A stretch of DNA of 8,889 nucleotides from Acidaminococcaceae bacterium (GTDB lineage: Bacteria > Bacillota > Negativicutes > Acidaminococcales > Acidaminococcaceae), in the NCBI GenBank assembly GCA_003512125.1, contig DOSQ01000199.1:1-8889 (forward strand), read 5' to 3'. Position 1 is the first letter of the stretch. The number at the start of each line of letters is the position of its first letter. The notes under the pieces were generated by a model. It was not told the origin of the DNA, did no database searches, and saw nothing but the letters and a program-made list of their open reading frames with translations. Of this stretch, positions 1-5,212 are shown in pieces. The position numbers and the translations under genes were made by a program.

Positions 1-42
1 TTAACCGAAGGGTTGTAGGTTCGAGCCCTACTGGTGGAGCCA
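1..42 (+). tRNA. tRNA-Asn(GTT), 3' part only
   Basis: This is the 3' half of a tRNA cut by the window edge. The T arm is GTAGG / TTCGAGC / CCTAC, followed by acceptor strand TGGTGGA, discriminator G and an encoded CCA at 40-42. Counting back, the window opens on the second anticodon base, so the anticodon is xTT, meaning Asn or Lys. The G discriminator and an acceptor whose partner would begin TCC fit tRNA-Asn, while tRNA-Lys normally has discriminator A. The isotype is therefore inferred, since the first anticodon base is outside the window. Confidence 0.85.
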
Positions 43-45
43 TGT

Positions 46-120
46 GGCCGGTTGGTCAAGCGGTTAAGACACCGCCCTTTCACGGCGGTATCAGCGGTTC
101 GAATCCGCTACCGGTCACCA
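46..120 (+). tRNA. tRNA-Glu(TTC)
   Basis: This is a complete 75-nt cloverleaf. Acceptor GGCCGGT pairs with ACCGGTC with one G-T wobble. The anticodon arm is CCGCC / CTTTCAC / GGCGG with anticodon TTC, the T arm is AGCGG / TTCGAAT / CCGCT, the discriminator is A and the CCA is encoded. It starts 3 nt after the preceding tRNA, so the two are processed from one transcript. An A(T)8 stretch follows at 122-130, before tRNA-Val. Confidence 0.97.
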
Positions 121-130
121 TATTTTTTTT

Positions 131-206
131 GGGCGCTTAGCTCAGCTGGGAGAGCGTCTGCCTTACAAGCAGAATGTCAGCGGTTCGATCCCGTTAGCGC
201 CCACCA
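131..206 (+). tRNA. tRNA-Val(TAC)
   Basis: This is a complete 76-nt cloverleaf. Acceptor GGGCGCT pairs with AGCGCCC, the D arm contains TAGCTCAGCTGGGAGAGC, the anticodon arm is TCTGC / CTTACAA / GCAGA with anticodon TAC, and the T loop is TTCGATC. The discriminator is A and the CCA is encoded. It is the last gene of the tRNA cluster and is followed directly by a terminator. Confidence 0.97.
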
Positions 207-220
207 ATTAAAAACAGTAA

Positions 221-252
221 GAACAGGACGGGTTTTATGACCTGTCTTTTTT
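221..252 (+). terminator. Intrinsic terminator of the tRNA cluster
   Basis: ACAGG at 223-227 pairs with CCTGT at 241-245, with two further pairs outside it across a bulged A. The loop is 13 nt and a T6 tract follows at 247-252. The stem is short and the loop large, but the position 14 nt after the last tRNA and the T tract make this the likely end of the tRNA transcript. Confidence 0.65.
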
Positions 253-268
253 ATTTTATTTTATTTTA
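249..268 (+). repeat. (TTTTA)x4 pentanucleotide repeat
   Basis: Four perfect tandem copies of TTTTA follow the tRNA terminator hairpin. The tract is non-coding. It may only extend the T-rich termination zone or help form an AT-rich upstream element for the next promoter. Confidence 0.8.
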
Positions 269-280
269 CAACAGAACAGG

Positions 281-310
281 TTGAGACTGCCATTAGTAAG
301 AATGTATACA
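281..310 (+). promoter_or_regulatory. Possible upstream promoter for the M20 hydrolase gene
   Basis: TTGAGA at 281-286 matches the -35 consensus at 5 of 6 positions and lies 18 bp before TATACA at 305-310, which matches the -10 at 4 of 6. It would give a long leader of about 165 nt. It is weaker in appearance than the extended -10 site at 342-350, and either or both could be used. Confidence 0.3.
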
Positions 311-341
311 TTTTAGATTTACTGCAAACCGAATTGAATTG

Positions 342-350
342 TGTTATAAT
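342..350 (+). promoter_or_regulatory. Extended -10 promoter for the M20 hydrolase gene
   Basis: TGTTATAAT is a perfect TATAAT preceded by the TGn extension. The expected -35 position (322-327, CTGCAA) matches poorly, as extended -10 promoters tolerate. Transcription would start near 357, leaving a leader of about 125 nt before the ATG at 482. I recognise no riboswitch family in that leader. No other gene lies between 207 and 481. Confidence 0.6.
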
Positions 351-481
351 TATATAAAATTTGAATTGATATGAAATCAGGGCTTTAAAGATAAGTTTTT
401 TCGATTTCTAACTATATGCATTATTGGTGAAACTGGTGAAGAACACATGATGTGCTTGAAACTGTTAAGGAGCTGATTCCT

Positions 482-1792
482 ATGAACAAAGAAGAATTGA
501 AAGTTGCGGTATGTAATGCTATCGATGCGGCTGTACCTGATATTGAAAAACTGGCCCTTTGCATTGAAAGCGAACCGGAACTTGGGTTTAAAGAAACCAA
601 AACGGCGAAGAAAGTGGAAGATTATATGCGGAGTCTGGGTCTGGATCCTCAGACCGGTTTGGCCCTTACCGGTGTGAAGAGCCGTATAAAGGGAGCTAAG
701 CCCGGACCTACTGTTGCGGTGCTGGCAGAACTGGATGCCATTGGCACCCCGGACAGTCCCAAGGCAGACCCCCAGACAGGGGCGGCACACACCTGCGGTC
801 ATTTTCTGCAGACTTCTGTCATGCTGGCTGCCTGTACTGGCATCGTTAAATCCGGTGTGATGAAGGAACTGGCAGGGGATGCAGTGTTCTTTTCCGTACC
901 GGCAGAAGAATATGTTGAGATTACGTACCGTAAAACCCTGCGGGAACAGGGAAAGCTGCATTACATCTGTGGCAAGGGGCAGCTGATTTATGAAGGCCAT
1001 TTTGATGACATTGACATGGCTATGATGATGCACTCTCAGGCTAACATGCCTCAAAAGGCAGTAGCTATCGGCAGTTCCAGCAACGGCTTTGTAGGCAAGA
1101 CTGTGCAGTATATCGGCAAGTCCGCCCATGCAGCCAATGCGCCCCATGAAGGCATCAATGCACTGAATGCAGCCTGCCTGGGTCTGATGGGCATCAATGC
1201 CCTGCGAGAGACATTCCAGGAAAAAGATATCGTCCGGGTGCACCCCATCATCACCAAGGGTGGCGATCTGGTGAACAACGTGCCCTCGGACGTACGTATG
1301 GAACTGTATGTGCGGGCGGCCACCATGGACGCTATTGACAATACTCACAAACGGGTGGATGCGGCTTTAAAAGCCGGCGGCGACGCCGTAGGGGCGAAAA
1401 CAGTCATTGAAACGTTGCCGGGTATGCTGCCATTGCACTGTTGCAAGGCGATGAATGACCTGTTTGTGGAGAATGTGAAGCAGTTCTCTCCCGAAACGGA
1501 AATTCTGGACTCCGGTCATTTTAGCGCCTCCACAGATATGGGCGATGTGTCCCACCTGATGCCGGCGATTCATCCGTTCATCGGCGGCACAGACGGGGCT
1601 CTGCACACCAAAGACTTTACTGTGACTGATTTTGACGCGGCGGTGATCACGCCGGCCAAGGCTTTTGCCCGCATGATCGTGGATCTGCTGTACGATGACG
1701 CAGCCTGCGCGAAAAAGATTATTGCGGATAACAAGCCGCTACTGACTAAAGAAGAGTATATTGCCAAGTGCGACTCGTATTTTACATGCTAA
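482..1792 (+). CDS. M20-family metallohydrolase (amidohydrolase)
   Basis: This is a 436-residue zinc- or manganese-type hydrolase of the M20 fold, expected to be cytoplasmic because no signal peptide is seen. The family hydrolyses amide or peptide bonds of N-acyl or aminobenzoyl amino acids and small peptides. Visible motifs are HTCGH (103-107, Cys and His ligands), PAEEY (140-144, catalytic and metal Glu), MMMHSQ (181-186, His ligand), AHAANAPHEGINALNA (215-230, start of the lid/dimerisation domain return), STDMGDVSH (350-358) and LHTKDF (374-379, final His ligand). Length fits the family. The ATG at 482 is chosen because AAGGAG (467-472) sits 9 nt before it; an in-frame GTG at 452 has no such site. 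The residue after CGH is Phe where many relatives have Asp or Asn. The overall pattern is nearer the AbgB/PM20D2 branch than to HipO-type hippurate hydrolases. The substrate is unknown. The downstream membrane pair suggests an imported small amide. Confidence 0.9.
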   Translation: MNKEELKVAVCNAIDAAVPDIEKLALCIESEPELGFKETKTAKKVEDYMRSLGLDPQTGLALTGVKSRIKGAKPGPTVAVLAELDAIGTPDSPKADPQTGAAHTCGHFLQTSVMLAACTGIVKSGVMKELAGDAVFFSVPAEEYVEITYRKTLREQGKLHYICGKGQLIYEGHFDDIDMAMMMHSQANMPQKAVAIGSSSNGFVGKTVQYIGKSAHAANAPHEGINALNAACLGLMGINALRETFQEKDIVRVHPIITKGGDLVNNVPSDVRMELYVRAATMDAIDNTHKRVDAALKAGGDAVGAKTVIETLPGMLPLHCCKAMNDLFVENVKQFSPETEILDSGHFSASTDMGDVSHLMPAIHPFIGGTDGALHTKDFTVTDFDAAVITPAKAFARMIVDLLYDDAACAKKIIADNKPLLTKEEYIAKCDSYFTC

Positions 1793-1848
1793 AGAACTGT
1801 GCAGAAAGTAACAGAACCATTCCACATAGGATAGAAGCTGTTCCTGAG

Positions 1849-1954
1849 CCAGACATCAAGTCCGGAGTGTGACGCAGAAAGTTGATTAAAACTGTAGTGC
1901 CATGTGTGTGTACAAGTTGTTTTAAAATAATTCCAGAGAAGTAATCTCTGAATT
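1849..1954 (+). other. Structured spacer with three hairpins between hydrolase and DUF3100 gene
   Basis: The 193-bp gap holds no ORF with a ribosome binding site but has three inverted repeats. They are CCaGAC/GTCcGG (1849-1854 with 1860-1865, one mismatch), AACTGTA/TACaAGTT (1890-1896 with 1911-1918, one bulged A, followed by TTGTTTT), and AATT(c)CAGAGA/TCTCTGAATT (1929-1939 with 1945-1954, 10 bp with one bulged C). The second resembles a weak terminator. The third has no T tract and ends 15 nt before the AAGGG site of the next gene, so it is more likely a processing, stability or translational element. I see no convincing promoter in the gap. Read-through from the hydrolase gene is therefore my inference. 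Confidence 0.45.
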
Positions 1955-1985
1955 ATAAAAAATATATTTAAGGGAAGTGAAAAAA

Positions 1986-2816
1986 GTGAAAGATTTCCGT
2001 CTTCATCTCATCGTTCTTATTTTGATCATTGTGGCGGAAAAAATCGGCAACATTTCTATCACGGTTGGTGTTGGCAAAATCGTGTTGCTGCCCATGATGT
2101 ACGCATTGCTGATGGGTGTGGCGACTGCGCCCCGGTTTACCAAGATTTCCAGTGAAAAGAATGTCAAAACAGCCAGCTCCCTGTTAGGCATTACCCTGAT
2201 GTTGCTGATGGCCAGGTACGGTACCCTGGTAGGCCCCAGCCTGCCGAAGATCCTGGCAGCCTCTCCTGCCCTGATTTTGCAGGAATTCGGTAACCTGGGC
2301 ACTATCATCATCGGTGTTCCCCTGGCAGTATTTGTAGGGCTGAAGCGGGAAGCCATCGGCGCTGCCCACTCCGTAGCCCGCGAACCTAACGTAGCCCTTA
2401 TCGGCGAACGGTACGGCCTGGACGGTGCGGAAGGCCGCGGTGTTATGGGCGTTTACATCTGCGGTACAGTTATCGGGACCATCTTCTTCGGCCTGATGGC
2501 CAGCCTCGCGGCGGCGTACCTGCCGTTCCATCCCTATGCCCTGGCGATGGCTGCCGGCGTAGGTTCTGCCAGTATGATGACCGCAGCAGTAGGTTCCCTG
2601 TCCGCCATGTTCCCCCAGATGGCAGACCAGATAGCGGCTTTCGGCGCGGCCTCCAACATGCTGTCCGGCCTGGACGGTCTGTACATGAGTATCTGGATGG
2701 CTCTGCCCTTTGCGGAATGGCTGTACAGAAAATCCTACCGCATGAAATACGGTGTGGATCCGGAACCCCCTGTTGTAAAGAGTCTGGAAGAAGGAAAGGA
2801 AGGTGAATCAAAATGA
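1986..2816 (+). CDS. DUF3100-type polytopic membrane protein, putative transporter subunit
   Basis: This integral membrane protein of about 276 residues resembles the DUF3100 family, recognised from the overall pattern rather than a search. About seven or eight hydrophobic segments are visible, at roughly 6-20, 29-47, 63-81, 86-99, 104-119, 152-177, 184-206 and 231-247. Between them are polar loops, including the distinctive REPNVALIGERYGLDG (132-147) and GVGSASMM (191-198). The C-terminal 30 residues are charged and cytosolic-looking. Two in-frame GTG codons compete as starts. The one at 1977 is only 2 nt from the AAGGG site (1970-1974), whereas the one at 1986 has about 10-nt spacing, so I chose 1986. 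The stop overlaps the start of the next gene as ATGA, implying translational coupling and a two-subunit membrane complex. A transport role is inferred from topology and the neighbouring hydrolase. The substrate is unknown. Confidence 0.75.
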   Translation: MKDFRLHLIVLILIIVAEKIGNISITVGVGKIVLLPMMYALLMGVATAPRFTKISSEKNVKTASSLLGITLMLLMARYGTLVGPSLPKILAASPALILQEFGNLGTIIIGVPLAVFVGLKREAIGAAHSVAREPNVALIGERYGLDGAEGRGVMGVYICGTVIGTIFFGLMASLAAAYLPFHPYALAMAAGVGSASMMTAAVGSLSAMFPQMADQIAAFGAASNMLSGLDGLYMSIWMALPFAEWLYRKSYRMKYGVDPEPPVVKSLEEGKEGESK

Positions 2817-3259
2817 AGATGAGTGAAACCTTAGGTGTTTTATTGATTTGCGGCTTCCTTTCATTAGTAGCTAACGTAGTGGGAACGAAGAACGGTTTTG
2901 TGGAAGCCATTCCCGGCATGCTGTTCCTGATAGCCCTTGCCTTTTTGGGTATCTGGCTGGGCAAAGTGATTCCCGGCGGCATCCCAGGCGTTGCCTACGT
3001 GGTAACCATCGGCTGTATCCTGACCGTACCCGGAGTGCCTTGCGCAGCCGCTATCTCGGCAGCGGTATCCAAAGTCGGTTTTATGCAATTGTGTACCCCG
3101 ATTCTTGCGTATGCAGGCGTCGCTATCTGCAAAGATCTTGACGTATTTGCGGAAAGCAGCTGGCGTATCGTTGTGGTAAGCTGTGTGGTATTTATCGGTA
3201 CCTATATCGGTTCCGCAATCATCGCCCAGCTGATCCTGAAAGCGATTGGTCAGATTTGA
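2813..3259 (+). CDS. Small membrane protein, putative partner of the DUF3100 protein
   Basis: This 148-residue, very hydrophobic protein has about four or five membrane segments, at roughly 5-22, 29-49, 56-77, 90-106 and 118-144. It contains Gly/Pro-rich turns typical of transport proteins, such as GKVIPGGIPG (50-59) and VPGVPCAAA (72-80), and no signal peptide distinct from the first segment. The ATG at 2813 overlaps the upstream stop (ATGA), and GGAAGG at 2798-2803 gives 9-nt spacing. A second ATG at 2819 is possible. The large-plus-small coupled pair recalls split carriers such as MadM/MadL in architecture only; I claim no homology to them. I do not recognise a named family. It is most plausibly an obligate subunit of the same carrier as the preceding gene. 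Confidence 0.7.
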   Translation: MKMSETLGVLLICGFLSLVANVVGTKNGFVEAIPGMLFLIALAFLGIWLGKVIPGGIPGVAYVVTIGCILTVPGVPCAAAISAAVSKVGFMQLCTPILAYAGVAICKDLDVFAESSWRIVVVSCVVFIGTYIGSAIIAQLILKAIGQI

Positions 3260-3292
3260 CAGGGATACCCTTCTTGAGGGAAATTCAAATCT
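3252..3292 (+). other. Stem-loop overlapping the stop codon of the small membrane protein gene
   Basis: AGATTTG (3252-3258) at the end of the coding region pairs perfectly with CAAATCT (3286-3292). The 27-nt loop contains a small CCCT/AGGG hairpin. There is only a short T4 downstream (3298-3301), so it is not a good terminator by itself. It may protect the mRNA 3' end or act with the strong terminator at 3359-3415. Confidence 0.35.
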
Positions 3293-3358
3293 AGCGGTTT
3301 TCTGAATCAGGGACAATACTGCACAAAATGAATTTGCGTTGGTAAAGAGAAGAAATCG

Positions 3359-3415
3359 GTGCCGGATTCTTTCTTTTCATACTTTGTCTGATGAAAAGAG
3401 GTATCCGGCACTTTT
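3359..3415 (+). terminator. Long nested-hairpin intrinsic terminator
   Basis: A perfect 9-bp outer stem, GTGCCGGAT (3359-3367) with ATCCGGCAC (3403-3411), encloses a perfect 8-bp inner stem, CTTTTCAT (3373-3380) with ATGAAAAG (3391-3398). The outer stem is followed at once by TTTTGTT. It lies 100 bp after the membrane-protein gene and 135 bp before metF, so it should end the hydrolase/transporter transcript. It could act as an attenuator for metF only if metF were also transcribed from upstream. I see no SAM-I, T-box, cobalamin or tetrahydrofolate riboswitch consensus beside it. Confidence 0.85.
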
Positions 3416-3445
3416 GTTATATCTGAAACAGTTATATCATGGTTT

Positions 3446-3454
3446 TGCTATTAT
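3446..3454 (+). promoter_or_regulatory. Candidate extended -10 promoter of the metF operon
   Basis: TGCTATTAT carries the TGn extension and a 5-of-6 match to TATAAT. The expected -35 region (around 3425-3430, GAAACA) is weak. Transcription would begin near 3461, giving a leader of about 89 nt. An alternative -10-like GATAAT at 3509-3514 has no plausible -35. Confidence 0.45.
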
Positions 3455-3462
3455 AAAAATTT

Positions 3463-3544
3463 TTTCCCCTCTGATTCTGAAAAAAAGAGGACTTTCTGTT
3501 AAAATTATGATAATACTACGTTAACACATGACGAAAAGGGGGGA
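3463..3544 (+). promoter_or_regulatory. metF leader with alternative pairings around the Shine-Dalgarno
   Basis: CCTCT (3468-3472) can pair with AGAGG (3486-3490) to form a local hairpin. The overlapping TTTCCCCT (3463-3470) can instead pair with AGGGGGGA (3537-3544), which is the metF ribosome binding site; that helix has eight pairs including two G-T wobbles. The two pairings share bases 3468-3470, so they exclude each other. This could be a simple on/off translational element. It is a prediction from sequence complementarity only and matches no riboswitch family I know. Confidence 0.3.
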
Positions 3545-3549
3545 CTGTC

Positions 3550-4413
3550 ATGAAGATTATAGACCATTTAAAAGAAAGGCGTGCCGGAATTTCGTGCGAA
3601 TTATTTCCGCCCAAGAAAGGTACAGAATTGGCTAATGCGCTCGAAATCGTCCATACCATTGCGGAGAAGGGGCCTTCTTTCATCAGTGTGACTTACGGAG
3701 CTGGCGGTTCCAATGTAGGTCAGGCAGTAGCTGTTGCCGCTGAGGTAAAAAAATGCGGTGTGCCTTCCATGGCGCATCTGACTTGTATCAATGCAGACGA
3801 AAGTAGTATCGAAGCTGTTTTGGAACAGATGCGGACAAATGGTATTGATAATATTTTGGCTTTGCGTGGTGACCTGCCGGAGGGACAAACATTGGAACAT
3901 GCAGAGTATCAGCATGCCAGCGACCTTGCAAAAAAAATCAAGTCTTTTGGTGATTTCTGTGTAGGTGGTGCCTGCTATCCGGAAGGTCATCCAGAAAGTG
4001 CTAACCTCAATGATGATATTGAAAAGCTGAAGATTAAAGTGGATAATGGTGTGGAGTTTCTGGTAACCCAGATGTTTTTCGACAACGATGTGATGTATAA
4101 TTATATGTATCGGCTGCTGGCCCATGGCATTACGGTACCGGTAGTGCCAGGTGTGATGCCCGTGACCAATGCGAAGCAGATTCAGCATATTTGTAAGCTG
4201 AGCGGTACCAAACTGCCGTTGCGGTTCCGCGCTATTGTAGAAAAATATGGGAATGACCCGGAGGCGATGAAACAGGCAGGTATCAATTATGCTGTGGCCC
4301 AGGTGCTGGATCTTCTGGCCAACGGGTTTATGGACGTACATGTCTATACTATGAACAAGCCGGATATTATCGGAGGGATATTGGATAATCTTTCCTGTAT
4401 TGTAAAACGGTAA
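3550..4413 (+). CDS. metF: 5,10-methylenetetrahydrofolate reductase
   Basis: This 287-residue FAD-dependent TIM-barrel enzyme reduces 5,10-methylene-tetrahydrofolate to 5-methyl-tetrahydrofolate, the methyl donor for MetH. Family landmarks appear in order: ISCELFPPKKGTE (14-26, with the conserved catalytic-type Glu17), ISVTYGAGGS (45-54), HLTCI (76-80), NILALRGDLP (101-110, flavin site), GGACYPEGHPES (139-150), LKIKVDNGVEFLVTQMFFD (160-178), VPGVMPVTN (199-207) and the C-terminal VYTMN (265-269). Length is normal for a bacterial MetF without the eukaryotic regulatory domain. The ATG follows a strong AAGGGGGGA site (3536-3544) by 5 nt. It is first in an operon with the activation-domain protein (16-nt gap) and metH, which fits one pathway. 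The electron donor (NADH, or ferredoxin with a partner subunit) cannot be told from the sequence; no MetV-like partner gene is adjacent. Confidence 0.97.
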   Translation: MKIIDHLKERRAGISCELFPPKKGTELANALEIVHTIAEKGPSFISVTYGAGGSNVGQAVAVAAEVKKCGVPSMAHLTCINADESSIEAVLEQMRTNGIDNILALRGDLPEGQTLEHAEYQHASDLAKKIKSFGDFCVGGACYPEGHPESANLNDDIEKLKIKVDNGVEFLVTQMFFDNDVMYNYMYRLLAHGITVPVVPGVMPVTNAKQIQHICKLSGTKLPLRFRAIVEKYGNDPEAMKQAGINYAVAQVLDLLANGFMDVHVYTMNKPDIIGGILDNLSCIVKR

Positions 4414-4429
4414 AGTAAAAAAGGTAAAG

Positions 4430-5209
4430 GTGAAGCAAGTCCTGATTGCGTCAGCCTTTTATACAATAATTATGTCAGATGTTATTATGTCAGATGTTAT
4501 TATCTTTTTTAACAAAAAGGAAGCATTGCGCTACTTTCATGCACAATTGGGTGATACACAGGTGGAAGCGGCTGTTGACGCTGCCTATGAAAAGATGCGC
4601 AACGAACTTCAGCCCAGGTACACGGTGAAGAAATTTGGGTGTCACATTGGGTGCGAGAAGGATAGTTCGGTTCCGTCCATTGTTTTGCTGGATAACGGCA
4701 CGGTGTTTCACAGCAGGGCGCTGGCCCGGTATGTGGGAGACGCGAAATCACTGTACCTTTTTGGGGCAACACTGGGGAGCCGCGTAGATGTTGCCTTGCG
4801 GCGCATGGCGCTGACCAGTGTGGCAGTGGCCGGGGCAGGCCAGGCCGTGGCGGCTGCCCTTATTGAAACGTACTGCGATGACTGTTGCCGGGAACTGCAG
4901 AAAGAACTTCCGGAAGGGCAGAGGCTGAAATGGCGGTTTTCACCGGGTTACGGGGATTGGGCCCTGGAGGAGCAGAAAATCCTGTTTCCTGTGCTGGATT
5001 GTGCCCATACCATCGGTTTGACGCTGACGGAAAGCTGTATGATGGCTCCGGTGAAATCCGTGACAGCGGTCATGGCGGTTGTGGAAGCTGCGGATGTGAA
5101 TGGATTCGCAGAAGGGGATAAATGGGAATTCTCCTGCAATAGGAGTACAGAACGAAATAAATGCCGAAACTGCAGCAAAGTAAACTGCGAGTTCAGGCGG
5201 AAGGAATAA
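4430..5209 (+). CDS. Stand-alone methionine synthase activation-domain protein
   Basis: This protein of up to 259 residues corresponds to the C-terminal AdoMet-binding activation domain of cobalamin-dependent methionine synthase, encoded separately. The signature is RFSPGYGDW (169-177), matching the AdoMet-site RxxxGY motif, followed by IGLTLTESCMMAPVKSV (195-211), the counterpart of the LTES..M.P..SV stretch in fused MetH. The domain should bind AdoMet and support reductive methylation when MetH cobalamin is oxidised to Cob(II). Thermotoga maritima has a comparable split arrangement. The tail carries four cysteines (C236, C245, C248, C253; CxxC plus two), which may bind a metal. The GTG at 4430 has AAGG 5 nt upstream, but homologous sequence seems to begin at about NKKEALRYF (28-36), so ATG 4472 or 4487 is also possible. 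Both of those lie in a tandem repeat and lack a clear ribosome binding site. The gene ends 3 nt before metH. Confidence 0.9.
   Translation: MKQVLIASAFYTIIMSDVIMSDVIIFFNKKEALRYFHAQLGDTQVEAAVDAAYEKMRNELQPRYTVKKFGCHIGCEKDSSVPSIVLLDNGTVFHSRALARYVGDAKSLYLFGATLGSRVDVALRRMALTSVAVAGAGQAVAAALIETYCDDCCRELQKELPEGQRLKWRFSPGYGDWALEEQKILFPVLDCAHTIGLTLTESCMMAPVKSVTAVMAVVEAADVNGFAEGDKWEFSCNRSTERNKCRNCSKVNCEFRRKE
4469..4503 (+). repeat. 15-bp tandem repeat, 2.3 copies, in frame
   Basis: The unit ATTATGTCAGATGTT occurs at 4469-4483 and 4484-4498 without mismatch, and the first five bases occur again at 4499-4503. In the reading frame it duplicates the peptide MSDVI and provides two alternative ATG codons, at 4472 and 4487. 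Because the unit is a multiple of three, gain or loss of copies would keep the frame and only change the N-terminal length. Confidence 0.9.
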
Positions 5210-5212
5210 AAG

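Noticed and set aside
121..130. T8 tract after tRNA-Glu as a terminator
   Set aside because: There is no separate hairpin, tRNA-Val follows at once, and the cluster has a better terminator at 221-252.
1..206. tRNA cluster end as a phage or island attachment site
   Set aside because: No integrase gene and no repeat of the tRNA 3' ends were found downstream. The neighbouring genes look like ordinary metabolism.
34..240. 68-residue open frame on the + strand across the tRNA cluster
   Set aside because: It runs through two complete tRNA genes and a terminator, and has no ribosome binding site.
377..1348. 323-residue open frame on the - strand opposite the hydrolase gene
   Set aside because: The product is His/Gln/Cys-rich with no recognisable domain, and it lies antisense to a gene with full M20 motifs. 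It is a codon-bias shadow.
3339..3524. 61-residue open frame on the + strand between the operons
   Set aside because: It spans the nested terminator and the metF promoter region, and its product looks like random AT-rich translation.
3260..3549. SAM-I, T-box, cobalamin or tetrahydrofolate riboswitch before metF
   Set aside because: I looked for the conserved cores of these families and found none; the visible pairings are explained by a terminator and a short leader.
3601..4341. 246-residue open frame on the - strand opposite metF
   Set aside because: It is antisense to an unambiguous MetF and has no motif or start signal of its own.
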